64,000 nucleotides of DNA, from NCBI RefSeq assembly GCF_900218065.1, contig NZ_OBMU01000001.1:1452650-1516649 (forward strand). The letters run 5' to 3'. The notes under the pieces were generated by a model. The model saw only the letters and a list, made by a program, of their open reading frames with translations, had not been told where the DNA came from and searched no databases. The stretch is from Novosphingobium sp. Chol11 (GTDB taxonomy: Bacteria; Pseudomonadota; Alphaproteobacteria; Sphingomonadales; Sphingomonadaceae). The position numbers and the translations under genes were made by a program. This document shows, piece after piece, positions 1 through 10,013 of this stretch. Position 1 is the stretch's first letter; each line of letters opens with the position of its first letter.

Positions 1-662
1 ACGATGACATGGTTTTCCGCGAGCGCCCGGTCGGTAAGGGCAGCGACGCGATCCTCCCGCGCCTCTCCCCCCTGAACGGCGATCGCCCGGCGGCCGTCAT
101 GTTCCAGCGTGAAGGCCACCGAAGGGTGCGCCATTGCGAGCCTTCGCACGACATCAAGGCAGGCTGCATATTCCGCCTTGGCAGAACGCAGGAATTTGCG
201 GCGAGCGGGCACCCTTGCGAACAGCTGTTCCACGGTGATCCGCGTGCCCGGCGGCAAGGCAGCAGGGCCTTCGGACAGCAGCACGCCATTGTCGACGGTG
301 CGGTTCCAGCCATCCTGCCCCTTGGGCCTGCTGTCGATCGACAAGCGCGCAACGCTGGCGATGGATGGGAGCGCTTCACCACGGAAGCCCAGGGTGGACA
401 CATTCTCGATCGCGTCGTCGGGCAGCTTCGACGTCGCATGCCGCTCAAGCGCCAGCGCGATTTCGTGCGCGGCCATGCCGCAGCCGTCGTCACTCACTTC
501 GATCCGGTCCAGCCCGCCGCCGCTCAACCTGATGGAAATGCGGGTCGATTTAGCATCCAGTGCGTTTTCAATGACTTCCTTGAGCGCGCTGGCGGGTCTT
601 TCGACCACTTCACCGGCAGCGATACGATTGACCAGATGTTCGGGCAGGCGGCGTATTGACAT
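1..662 (-). CDS. mutL: DNA mismatch repair protein MutL (5' part, runs off window)
   Basis: Only the first 220 codons are in the window; the gene continues past base 1. Translated from the ATG at 662 it carries the three GHKL ATPase motifs of MutL: motif I around residues 29-37 (EVIENALDA), motif II at 58-63 (DDGCGM) and a motif III of the type TLGFRGEALPSIASV. This N-terminal ATPase couples MutS mismatch recognition to strand removal. The gene diverges from mreB with about 160 bp between the two starts. Identification is firm from the motifs; the C-terminal dimerisation/endonuclease part cannot be seen. Confidence 0.95.
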   Translation of the reverse strand, partial: MSIRRLPEHLVNRIAAGEVVERPASALKEVIENALDAKSTRISIRLSGGGLDRIEVSDDGCGMAAHEIALALERHATSKLPDDAIENVSTLGFRGEALPSIASVARLSIDSRPKGQDGWNRTVDNGVLLSEGPAALPPGTRITVEQLFARVPARRKFLRSAKAEYAACLDVVRRLAMAHPSVAFTLEHDGRRAIAVQGGEAREDRVAALTDRALAENHVI

Positions 663-809
663 TGATTAGTGACTAGCCCAAGCGAGCGCTTTCCGCGAGC
701 CGTTGCCCCCGAAAATTTTGCCTCATCACAGGGAATGATGACAGGGACGGCGGAACGTGGCAGGGACCTCCGAACGCCCCGGTTCGCGTCGCCGGGACGG
801 GCGGGCTGA

Positions 810-1868
<1,059 letters not shown>

Positions 1869-1886
1869 GGTCAGGGGGACCACTAC

Positions 1887-2801
1887 ATGGCGCGGCCATC
1901 CAGCCGACGTCCCGGCCATAACCGCAAGGCGCAGTACAGCCTGTTTGCCAGCTATGTTGTGGCGATAACGGGTGCGGCTGTCGGCTTGCTGCTGGTCGCC
2001 GTGGCGATTTTCGATCCCACCGGATTCGCTGCGATCCGTGCTGCTACCGCGGAACTTTCGCGCCCCGCGTCGCTTGGCCTGCGCAACATGGTGAGTGGCG
2101 CAAGTTCGCTGGACGATGTGCTGACCGCATATTGGCGCGCAGGGTCGCAGAATATCGCGCTTCGTCGGCAGGTGGAGGCCGACCGTAACCGCATCATCGA
2201 AGCAAAGGCGGTCGCGCAGGAAAATCAGCGCCTCAAGCGGCTGTTGAAGCTGGTCGACGAGGATCATAGCGACCTGCTGACGGCTCGGCTCATTTCCTCC
2301 TCTTCATCCAGTGCCCGCCGTTTTGCGCGATTGAATGCGGGTCGCTGGCAGGGCGTCCGGACTGGCATGCCGGTCCGCGCTTCGGAAGGCCTTGTCGGCC
2401 GCATTCACAGTGTCACCCCCAATACCGCCGAAGTCCTGCTACTAACCGACAGCAGCAACATCGTGCCGGTTCGCCGCGCGACCGACAGTGTTCCGGCCAT
2501 CTCGACGGGACTAGGCGACGGGACTGTCGAAATCCGATCACTTGCTGCTGGCCGCAATCCTTTCAACGCCGGTGACATTCTCGTCACATCCGGCGTCGGC
2601 GGCATCTATCAGCCCAATATCCCGGTGGCTGTGGTCGTTCGGATCGCGGGCGAAATCGCCTATGGAGTGCCACTGGCCAACCCGTCGAAAGTCGATGCGG
2701 TGGTGGTCGAACGCTCATTTGAGGAAGCAGTTACGCGCAACGAACCTGCTTCGCCTGACAGCGCGCAGCCAGAGACGGCAGCCAACGCCAGCGTTCCATG
2801 A
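1887..2801 (+). CDS. mreC: Rod shape-determining protein MreC
   Basis: 304 aa. A basic N-terminus is followed by one transmembrane segment (about residues 18-40), a coiled-coil stretch (about 75-115, rich in E/R/Q/L) and the beta-rich MreC periplasmic domain (for example the GLVGRIHSVTPNTAEVLLL region). MreC bridges MreB and PBP2/RodA and activates PBP2. It starts 18 bases after mreB with a strong AGGGGG ribosome-binding site. It overlaps mreD by 4 bases (ATGA). The C-terminus ends in a Pro/Glu/Ala-rich tail, common in alphaproteobacterial MreC. Confidence 0.96.
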   Translation: MARPSSRRPGHNRKAQYSLFASYVVAITGAAVGLLLVAVAIFDPTGFAAIRAATAELSRPASLGLRNMVSGASSLDDVLTAYWRAGSQNIALRRQVEADRNRIIEAKAVAQENQRLKRLLKLVDEDHSDLLTARLISSSSSSARRFARLNAGRWQGVRTGMPVRASEGLVGRIHSVTPNTAEVLLLTDSSNIVPVRRATDSVPAISTGLGDGTVEIRSLAAGRNPFNAGDILVTSGVGGIYQPNIPVAVVVRIAGEIAYGVPLANPSKVDAVVVERSFEEAVTRNEPASPDSAQPETAANASVP

Positions 2802-3325
2802 TCGACCCGCATCTTCAGCATGTGCCCCGGCTCGGCCGCCATCCTTCCCGTTTTCGCCTGACCGGGACGCCGGTCATCACGGTCATGCTGGGATCATCCG
2901 TCACGATCCTGCCGATTGTCGCCCAAGCCCCTGTCATGCCGCCCTTTGGCTTGTTGTTGCTGCTGTCCTGGCGCTTGCTGCGGCCAGAGCTTTGGCGCGC
3001 CTGGATCGGTGTGCCCCTTGGCCTGTTCGACGACATGATTAGCGGGCAACCCATTGGTTCGGCAATGTTCCTGTGGACCGTGATGCTGATCGGCATCGAT
3101 GCGGTGGAACATCGAATGGTATGGCGCAGCTACCGGCAGGACTGGTTAATCGCTGCTGCCGCGATTATCTTCTGCATCGCCGGTGGGCTATTCCTTGCGC
3201 GGATAACCGGCGGAGGAGACATCAAGCTGGAACTGGTCGCGCCGCAAATGCTCTGGACGATCCTGCTCTTTCCCTTCGTCGTGCGGCAATGCGCGCGGAT
3301 CGATCGCTGGCGCGTGATGGCATGA
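2798..3325 (+). CDS. mreD: Rod shape-determining protein MreD
   Basis: 175 aa, an integral membrane protein with about five hydrophobic segments and the MreD-like motif around GVPLGLFDDMISGQPIGSA (residues 68-86). It belongs to the elongasome with MreC, PBP2 and RodA. The start is coupled to the mreC stop (ATGA at 2798-2801), and its own stop overlaps the mrdA start by 4 bases (3322-3325). Confidence 0.95.
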   Translation: MIDPHLQHVPRLGRHPSRFRLTGTPVITVMLGSSVTILPIVAQAPVMPPFGLLLLLSWRLLRPELWRAWIGVPLGLFDDMISGQPIGSAMFLWTVMLIGIDAVEHRMVWRSYRQDWLIAAAAIIFCIAGGLFLARITGGGDIKLELVAPQMLWTILLFPFVVRQCARIDRWRVMA

Positions 3326-5355
3326 AGCTGCCCAGGCTCAAGCGGAAGACCGTTACCGAAGCATCGCTGTCCTTCACCTTCACCCGCCGGGCAATGGTGG
3401 TCGGCGGATTGCAGGCCGGGATCGGCGCGATGCTGATCGGCCGGATGGCGTGGATCAGCGTTGCCGAAAATGAGAAATATAATCTTCTTTCGGAAAGCAA
3501 CCGCGTCAACCTGACGCTCATTCCTCCACGTCGCGGATGGATATTGGACAGGAACGGGCGTGCGCTGGCGAACAACCGCACGGACTTCCGCGTCGACCTG
3601 ATTCCCGAGCGTGTCACTGATCCCGAAGGAACGTTGCGCAGCCTGGCTCATCTTCTGGCACTGGCTCCGGACGAGGTCGAACGGATCAGGACGGAACTGG
3701 ATAAGGCGCCCGGTTTCCGACCGGTCCAAGTTGCCGAAAAGCTGACCTATGATCAGTTCGCAGCTGTCAGCGTTCGCTTGCCCGACCTCCCCGGTGTCGC
3801 CCCTAGCCAAGGATTTTCCCGTTACTATCCCACCGGATCAACGGTGGGGCATTTGCTGGGCTATGTCGGTGCCGCCTCGGCGAAAGACTATGAGAAGCGC
3901 AAGGACCCCCTGCTTATCACCCCCGGCTTCAAGGTAGGCAAAGAAGGGCTGGAGAAATGGTTCGACCTTGAACTGACGGGTAAGCCCGGGGCCAAGCGGG
4001 TCGAGGTGACGGCGCGCGGCAAGATCGTGCGCGAACTGACGACGCGGCCGGACGCGCCCGGAAATGCAGTGAAGCTGACCATCGACGCAGGGCTTCAGGA
4101 TTATGCAGGGCGCAGGCTCGGTGCTGAATCCGGTTCCTGCATCGTGCTCGATTGCCTGACAGGAGAAATCCTCTGCATGGCGTCGATGCCCTCCTATGAT
4201 CCAAACAACTTTTCCGACGGCATCAGCCATGATGAATGGGACATGTTGTCGAGCGACGAGCGCCATCCGCTGATCAACAAGTCACTGAACGCCCTTTATC
4301 CGCCGGGATCGACCTTCAAGCCGATGGTTGCGATGGCGTTGCAAAGCGCCGGCGTCGACCCGAAGGAGCGGGTGCATTGTCCCGGTGGGTATCGGCTGGG
4401 CAACCGCTTCTTCCGCTGCCTTGGCCGTCATGGTTCGGTCGATATGCACCGTGCTCTCGCCAAAAGCTGCAACACCTATTTCTACACCATGGGCAACCGC
4501 GTGGGCATCGACGTCATAGCGCGGATGGGCCATGCCATGGGGTTCGGTGAAAAGTTCGATCTGCCTGTCAGTTCGCAAAGTTACGGCACCATGCCCGACA
4601 CCGCTTGGAAGATGCGGCGCTATGACCAGAAATGGACCGCATCGGACACGCTCAACGCATCCATCGGCCAGGGCTACGTCGTCGTAAATCCATTACAGCT
4701 CGCCGTCATGGCGGGGCGGATCGCGTCAGGCCGCAACATTCAGCCCCGTCTGGTGAAAGGCCGCTATCCCGAGGCGCCGTTCATGCCTTTTCCCAAGGAA
4801 CATTTCGACGCTGTGCGGGGAGGCATGTGGGAAGTGGTGAATGGTGACGGCACTGCAGGACGTAGCCGCCTGGACCTGCCCGGGATACAGATGGGCGGAA
4901 AGACCGGCACGGCGCAGGTGCGCAAGATTGCGGGCAGCCAGCGCGGGCAGAGCGGCGCATGGAAATATCGCGACCATGGCCTGTTCGTCTGCTTCGCGCC
5001 CACGAGCAATCCCCGTTATGCGGCATCCGTCGTGATTGAACATGGCATGGGCGGCTCCCGCGCTGCCGCCCCGGTGGCGAAGGATGTGCTGACATATTTG
5101 TTCGATCCAGCAAAGGCGATGGCCCGGCTGGAAGAATTGGAGAAAGGCTGGGGCGGCCCTCCCGCTGAGCGGATGGAACGTCAAATGGCGGCCTACCGTC
5201 TCGCCAAGGCGATCAAAAAAGGGGAAGTCGTTCCCAAGCCAGCCGATGCTTCAGAGGCGGAGAATAGCGCCAACGCAGCTGCGTCGGCCAATGTGTCAGA
5301 GACTGCGGATAACCCTCCGCCTCAGCGAGATCCGAACAGGGAAGCAGGTCGGTGA
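3322..5355 (+). CDS. mrdA: Penicillin-binding protein 2 (elongation transpeptidase)
   Basis: 677 aa from the ATG that overlaps the mreD stop (ATGA); a longer open frame upstream lies inside mreD and is ignored. There is one N-terminal signal-anchor helix (about residues 22-45), then the PBP dimerisation domain, then the transpeptidase domain. The latter shows the SxxK motif in PPGSTFKP (catalytic Ser), the SxN motif in KSCNTYF and the KTG motif in GGKTGTAQ. It cross-links peptidoglycan during side-wall growth together with RodA. The C-terminal about 70 residues are a Glu/Ala/Pro-rich extension. It overlaps rodA by 4 bases. Confidence 0.97.
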   Translation: MKLPRLKRKTVTEASLSFTFTRRAMVVGGLQAGIGAMLIGRMAWISVAENEKYNLLSESNRVNLTLIPPRRGWILDRNGRALANNRTDFRVDLIPERVTDPEGTLRSLAHLLALAPDEVERIRTELDKAPGFRPVQVAEKLTYDQFAAVSVRLPDLPGVAPSQGFSRYYPTGSTVGHLLGYVGAASAKDYEKRKDPLLITPGFKVGKEGLEKWFDLELTGKPGAKRVEVTARGKIVRELTTRPDAPGNAVKLTIDAGLQDYAGRRLGAESGSCIVLDCLTGEILCMASMPSYDPNNFSDGISHDEWDMLSSDERHPLINKSLNALYPPGSTFKPMVAMALQSAGVDPKERVHCPGGYRLGNRFFRCLGRHGSVDMHRALAKSCNTYFYTMGNRVGIDVIARMGHAMGFGEKFDLPVSSQSYGTMPDTAWKMRRYDQKWTASDTLNASIGQGYVVVNPLQLAVMAGRIASGRNIQPRLVKGRYPEAPFMPFPKEHFDAVRGGMWEVVNGDGTAGRSRLDLPGIQMGGKTGTAQVRKIAGSQRGQSGAWKYRDHGLFVCFAPTSNPRYAASVVIEHGMGGSRAAAPVAKDVLTYLFDPAKAMARLEELEKGWGGPPAERMERQMAAYRLAKAIKKGEVVPKPADASEAENSANAAASANVSETADNPPPQRDPNREAGR

Positions 5356-6467
5356 GCATCATTCCCCAGCCGCTTACTGAATTTCCCTGGAGGGTATTGG
5401 GCATTCTCCTCGCGATCGCGGGCTTTGGAACGCTCGTACTTTATAGCGCCGCCAGCGGCAGCATCACGCCCTGGGCCATCAACCAGGCCGTCAGGTTCGT
5501 CATCTTTACGGGAATGGCGTTCGTCATCAGCCGGGTGCCGCTAGAACTTTTCGCGCGGTTCGCTTTTCCTGCCTATGGGGCCGTTCTCATATCGCTGGTG
5601 CTTGTGGAACTGATCGGCGGCGTCGCAGGCGGTAGTCAGAGGTGGATCAACCTCGGCTTCATGCAATTGCAGCCATCGGAATTCATGAAGCCGATCATCG
5701 TGCTGGCGGTGGCCCGCTTCTACGCATTGCTGCCCGTGGGAGAAATTCGACGGTGGACGGCCATATGGCCCGCGCTCGTTCTGATCGGTGTACCATGGGC
5801 GCTGGTGCTGGTGCAGCCGGACCTTGGCACAGCGACGATGATTGCTGCGGGCGGCGTAACTGTGATGTTCCTTGCCGGACTGCCGCTGCGGTTGTTCGTC
5901 GGGTCGGGACTTGCGATCGCCGCCATCATCCCCATCGCCTTCAGCTTCCTGCATGATTATCAGCAGAAACGGGTCCTCATCTTTATGGACCCTGAAAGCG
6001 ATCCGCTGGGGGCCGGATACCATATCAGCCAATCGAAGATCGCAATCGGCTCCGGCGGCATCTGGGGCAAAGGCTTCCTCAAGGGCACCCAGAGCCACCT
6101 CGATTATCTTCCCGAAGGACATACCGACTTCGTTTTCGCCACCATGGCTGAGGAATGGGGACTGGTTGGGGGGGTATTCCTGATCGGCGCTTTCCTGTTG
6201 CTGTTCCGCTGGGGAGTCGGCGTATCGCTGCGTACACAAGATAAATATGCGCGGCTGGTGGCGGCGGGGCTGACAACGACCATTTTCTTTTATGTGGCGA
6301 TCAACCTCATGATGGTGATGGGGTTAGCCCCGGTTGTCGGCATCCCCCTGCCCTTCATGTCCTATGGTGGCTCGTCCATGCTGACCGTCATGCTGTGTAT
6401 CGGCATCATAATGGCCATCGAGCGTTCGACCCGTCGCGGCGGACGTAAGCCCGGAAGTTGGGGCTAA
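5352..6467 (+). CDS. rodA: Peptidoglycan glycosyltransferase RodA (SEDS family)
   Basis: 371 aa polytopic membrane protein with about ten hydrophobic helices. SEDS landmarks are the QPDLGTA segment, the LPEGHTDFVFA segment with EEWG, and the C-terminal GIPLPFMSYGGSS signature. RodA polymerises glycan strands from lipid II and pairs with PBP2. The start is GTG, coupled to the mrdA stop (GTGA at 5352-5355). It is the last gene of the mre operon; 125 bases later comes tRNA-Lys. No convincing intrinsic terminator is visible between them. Confidence 0.97.
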   Translation: MSIIPQPLTEFPWRVLGILLAIAGFGTLVLYSAASGSITPWAINQAVRFVIFTGMAFVISRVPLELFARFAFPAYGAVLISLVLVELIGGVAGGSQRWINLGFMQLQPSEFMKPIIVLAVARFYALLPVGEIRRWTAIWPALVLIGVPWALVLVQPDLGTATMIAAGGVTVMFLAGLPLRLFVGSGLAIAAIIPIAFSFLHDYQQKRVLIFMDPESDPLGAGYHISQSKIAIGSGGIWGKGFLKGTQSHLDYLPEGHTDFVFATMAEEWGLVGGVFLIGAFLLLFRWGVGVSLRTQDKYARLVAAGLTTTIFFYVAINLMMVMGLAPVVGIPLPFMSYGGSSMLTVMLCIGIIMAIERSTRRGGRKPGSWG

Positions 6468-6592
6468 AAACCGGCACTGGCGCAAAATTTTCTGCAGCGC
6501 CGCGATTTACTGTTTGCAAAGCCGGAGGATAATGCTAACCGCCCGGCCACGCCAAGACGAGGCTCCGAACGGGGCAATCCGAAAGCGAGTGT

Positions 6593-6668
<76 letters not shown>

Positions 6669-6755
6669 CCTTCCCTCTATCTTCAAATAGTTAGCAACGG
6701 AAACTCGCAAAATCCGAGAGTTACGGAGATCACCTGAATTGGTGGGCCGCCTCCA

Positions 6756-7802
6756 CTACTCCGCTGCGAGACCGGCGCTGGCTGTCGAGGCCGCTCCCGC
6801 GATGGCGCCATCAAAGGCGTAGTCGGGCATCTGCGAAAACAGCTCCTTCTCGAAGAAGGCGCAGGTGATCGCGAGCCCCTCGGCCAATGAGACGCGGGGT
6901 TCCCAGTCCAACAGTGTCCGCGCGCGCTTGATATCGGGGCGGCGGCGCCGGGGATCGTCGATGGGCAAGGGCTTGCGGATGACGCGTGACCTGGTGCCGG
7001 TCTGCGCCCTGACCAGTTCCAGCACCTCCATCATGCTATATTCTTCCGGATTGCCCAGGTTGATGGGCTGGAGGTCGGCCACGTCCGATTCCATCAGACG
7101 CATGAGCCCATCGACCATGTCAGACACATAGCAGAAGCTGCGCGTCTGCGATCCGTCGCCATAAATAGTGATGTCCTTCCCCGACAGCGCCTGGCAGACG
7201 AAGTTGGAGATGACCCGCCCATCGTCCGGATGCATGTTGGGGCCATAAGTATTGAAGATGCGTGCGACCCTGACGTCGGCGCGGCCCAGGCGAGCGAAGT
7301 CGAAGGCAATGGCTTCGGCGGCTCGCTTGCCCTCGTCATAACATGCGCGAGGGCCGGTGCAGTTCACCCAGCCACGATAATCCTCACGTTGGGGATGCGC
7401 TTCAGGATCGCCATAAACCTCACTGGTGGAGGTCAGGAGGAAACGGGCGTCATTCTGTTCCGCGAGCCTGAGCAGCCGATCCGTACCCACGACGCTGGTC
7501 AGCATCGTATGTTCAGGATCTGCCTGATATTGCGGAGGCGACGCTGCGCAGGCGAGATTGTAGATGCGCGTGATATCCCGGCGGCGCGTCACGGCGTCGG
7601 GCAACGGATCGACGATGTCGGCGCGGATGAAGCTGAAGGCGCGATGGCCCTCCAGCATTTCGAGATTCACTTCGCGCGCAGTCTGGAGATTGTCGAGGCA
7701 GATGACGTCATGCCCCTGTTCCAGAAGAGCGCGGCAAAGATGGGAACCGATAAAGCCAGCTCCGCCTGCGACCAGCGACACATTTTTGTTCATGCTTATC
7801 AT
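6756..7802 (-). CDS. NAD-dependent epimerase/dehydratase, UDP-glucuronate decarboxylase-like
   Basis: 348 aa short-chain dehydrogenase of the extended type. It has a Rossmann GGAGFIGSH motif near residue 12, the catalytic TSTSEVYGDP segment, Tyr/Lys in YDEGKRAAE, and RIFNTYGPNM with GDGSQTRSF. These resemble UDP-xylose synthase (Uxs/ArnA-type decarboxylases) more than GalE. The likely product is UDP-xylose or a related sugar nucleotide, but the substrate is not certain. It is the last gene of the seven-gene minus-strand arm and, unlike its partners, is separated by 31 bases with its own AAGGA ribosome-binding site. The C-terminal about 25 residues are Ala/Ser-rich. Ugd at 45309-46652 could supply UDP-glucuronate. 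Confidence 0.8.
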   Translation of the reverse strand: MISMNKNVSLVAGGAGFIGSHLCRALLEQGHDVICLDNLQTAREVNLEMLEGHRAFSFIRADIVDPLPDAVTRRRDITRIYNLACAASPPQYQADPEHTMLTSVVGTDRLLRLAEQNDARFLLTSTSEVYGDPEAHPQREDYRGWVNCTGPRACYDEGKRAAEAIAFDFARLGRADVRVARIFNTYGPNMHPDDGRVISNFVCQALSGKDITIYGDGSQTRSFCYVSDMVDGLMRLMESDVADLQPINLGNPEEYSMMEVLELVRAQTGTRSRVIRKPLPIDDPRRRRPDIKRARTLLDWEPRVSLAEGLAITCAFFEKELFSQMPDYAFDGAIAGAASTASAGLAAE

Positions 7803-7833
7803 CCGTTGTTATCCTTCTCCCTTTGCCGGGACG

Positions 7834-8913
7834 TCATCCTGCGATTGCGACCTTATCCTGCGCCTGCATCGCCGAAGCTTCGTGGAGGTAGGTTTCGAGC
7901 TGCTGCGCTCGATGGTCGGCGGTATGTTCGGCGAGGATGCGGGCGCGCCCCGCTTCGCCGACAGCCGCGCGCTCCTCATCCAGCGCGACGATCACCTGCT
8001 CGGCATTCCAGGCGAACAATATCTCCTTGTTTGGTGTCAGCAGGTCGCCAAGGCCTGGCCAAACGTCCGAGATGATCGTGGTCCCGCAAGCCCCCGCCTC
8101 GAACAGCCGGACGGAGGGTGACCATCCCGCCTCAATCATGTCGGCGCGCGTCACGTTGAGGGTGAAGCGTGAGGCCGAATAGAATTCCGCATGGTCCTGC
8201 GGGGGCAGATGCTCGATCCGCTCCACATTGGCTGGCCAATCGATGTCCGCCGGATATTGCGGACCGGCTACGACGAAGCGCCGGTCAGGCATCAGGCGCG
8301 CGGGTTCGATCAGCAACCGTTCCAAGGTAGGCTGCCGATCTGGACTATAAGTGCCGAGATAGGACAGGTCCCAGCGCTTCGGCACATCTATCGGCCGGTA
8401 GGCCGCCGCATCGACCGAACAATAAAGTGCCCTCGCCATGGGCGAGCCATATTCACGCTCCAGCAGATCAAGCGTCGGGCCACCAGTGAAAGAGCAATAA
8501 ATGTCATATCCGGAGATGAGGTCTGGCGACAGATAATCACATTTTCCCGCACGCACATTGGCCAAGGTGATCGGCGTGTCGATGTCGTAGAAAAGCGTGG
8601 TGCCGCGGGCATGGCGCTGCACATATTGGCCGACCGCGATACCTTCCGGCACATAAGAACCGACCATGACCGCGTCGGCACTTTCGATCTCCCCGCGCCA
8701 GTGATCGAGCGAGGGAAGATCATCGTAGAACGCCAGACGGCAATAATCTGGATCCACTAGGTCTCGCTGGCTGGCATACCAGGGGACATCACGCTCAAGG
8801 AACAGAATGTCATGCCCCCGCTTGGCAAAAGCCGACAGCAGGGCTCGGAAGGTGGTGGCATGGCCATTGCCCCAGGAGGATGAGAGGCTGAGGCCGAGGA
8901 CGACGAGTTTCAT
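7834..8913 (-). CDS. CgeB-family glycosyltransferase (copy 1 of 3)
   Basis: 359 aa. The N-terminus MKLVVLGLSLSSSWGNGHA is a GT-B N-domain start. The C-terminal half contains the PF13524-type segment SPSVRLFEAGACGTTIISD followed by Asp/Gly-rich nucleotide-binding turns (about residues 265-310). CgeB-like proteins are retaining GT-B enzymes of mostly unknown acceptor specificity. The gene overlaps its upstream neighbour by 4 bases (ATGA) and shares N-terminal pattern and length with the next two genes, so the three look like tandem duplicates that have diverged. Cytoplasmic; no signal peptide. Confidence 0.82.
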   Translation of the reverse strand: MKLVVLGLSLSSSWGNGHATTFRALLSAFAKRGHDILFLERDVPWYASQRDLVDPDYCRLAFYDDLPSLDHWRGEIESADAVMVGSYVPEGIAVGQYVQRHARGTTLFYDIDTPITLANVRAGKCDYLSPDLISGYDIYCSFTGGPTLDLLEREYGSPMARALYCSVDAAAYRPIDVPKRWDLSYLGTYSPDRQPTLERLLIEPARLMPDRRFVVAGPQYPADIDWPANVERIEHLPPQDHAEFYSASRFTLNVTRADMIEAGWSPSVRLFEAGACGTTIISDVWPGLGDLLTPNKEILFAWNAEQVIVALDEERAAVGEAGRARILAEHTADHRAQQLETYLHEASAMQAQDKVAIAG

Positions 8914-10013
8914 GCTCTTTCCATCTCCTGTTGCGGTGTCTTGGCGGCACTCCGTTCACGCAGAATGGCATCCACCTGCTCTCCACGCAGGGCGTAGCTG
9001 TGTTCGGCGCGGACGCGGGCAAGAGCGGCTCGGCCAATCATCCGCGCGCGTTCGGGGGTGAGCGTAGCGAGGTGGTCGGCGACGTCCTGCCCGTCGCGGG
9101 CGACCAGCACTTCCTCATCAGGCTTCAGGAACAACTCAATGCCTTCCCAGGCGTCGGTGATGAGGCAGGCTCCTGCTCCCGCTGCTTCGAAAACGCGGGT
9201 GGCAGGAGAGAAACCGATATGCGCCATGCTGTCCCGGGCGACGTTGAGCACCGCGAGCGGCGTACAGTTGAAAGCATTATGTTCCGCCGTGTACACATGG
9301 CCGCGATGGCGAACGTTGGACGGCATCGCCTTGCTTTCCCATCCATTGCCACCGATGAGAAAGCTGCGTTCTGAAAGCAACGTGGCGGGCTTGAGGAAAA
9401 ATTCCTCGACCCGGGCTTCACGGTCCGGCAGGCGATTGCCTAGAAACGCCAGGTCGCAGGCGAAGCGCGGGTCCGGTTCGACCGGGAAGTGGCTCTGCGG
9501 ATCGAGGGCATTGTAAACGGGAATGCTCTCGCGCGCGCCCATTTCCCGATAAGCGCTCACCACCGGATCGCCGCCGCCATAGGTCAGCACGAGGTCCAGC
9601 CCCGGGAGCGCCCGCCGGACAGCATGATCGGGCGCCGCCCGCATTTCATCCAGAGTAGCCGCCGCATCCACATCCCAGAAGATACGCAGCGCGTCAGGGC
9701 GAGCGCGCTCCATCACGCCTTGCAATAGCTCGTCATCGAACACACCGACGCCGCTCGCCTTCACCACGACATCAGCGCTCGCCGCCTGATCCATCACCTC
9801 GTTCAGCGCTTCGGTCGTTGCAGGATAGACCACGACGGGCGCCCATTCAGGCGGATCGATGTCGCGATGCTGCTGGCGATCAAAGGCGTCGGGCTCGAAG
9901 AATGTGACGTCATGGCCGCGCTCAGCCAGTTCGCGCAGGATGCCGCGATAATAGGTCGCCGCCCCATTCCAGTAGGAGGAAAGCAGGCTGGAACCGTAGA
10001 AGGCAATTCTCAT
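8910..10013 (-). CDS. CgeB-family glycosyltransferase (copy 2 of 3)
   Basis: 367 aa GT-B protein. The start MRIAFYGSSLLSSYWNGAA matches the SLLSS-W-NG pattern of its neighbours. The C-terminal segment FSPATRVFEAAGAGACLITD is the CgeB/Glyco_trans_1_2 donor-site signature. It overlaps the genes on both sides by 4 bases, implying translational coupling. It probably adds a sugar to the glycan or glycolipid built by this locus; the donor is unknown. Confidence 0.82.
   Translation of the reverse strand: MRIAFYGSSLLSSYWNGAATYYRGILRELAERGHDVTFFEPDAFDRQQHRDIDPPEWAPVVVYPATTEALNEVMDQAASADVVVKASGVGVFDDELLQGVMERARPDALRIFWDVDAAATLDEMRAAPDHAVRRALPGLDLVLTYGGGDPVVSAYREMGARESIPVYNALDPQSHFPVEPDPRFACDLAFLGNRLPDREARVEEFFLKPATLLSERSFLIGGNGWESKAMPSNVRHRGHVYTAEHNAFNCTPLAVLNVARDSMAHIGFSPATRVFEAAGAGACLITDAWEGIELFLKPDEEVLVARDGQDVADHLATLTPERARMIGRAALARVRAEHSYALRGEQVDAILRERSAAKTPQQEMERA

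Noticed and set aside
9-669. Plus-strand open frames at the left edge (216 and 186 codons)
   Set aside because: They are antisense to mutL, whose minus-strand translation shows all three GHKL motifs.
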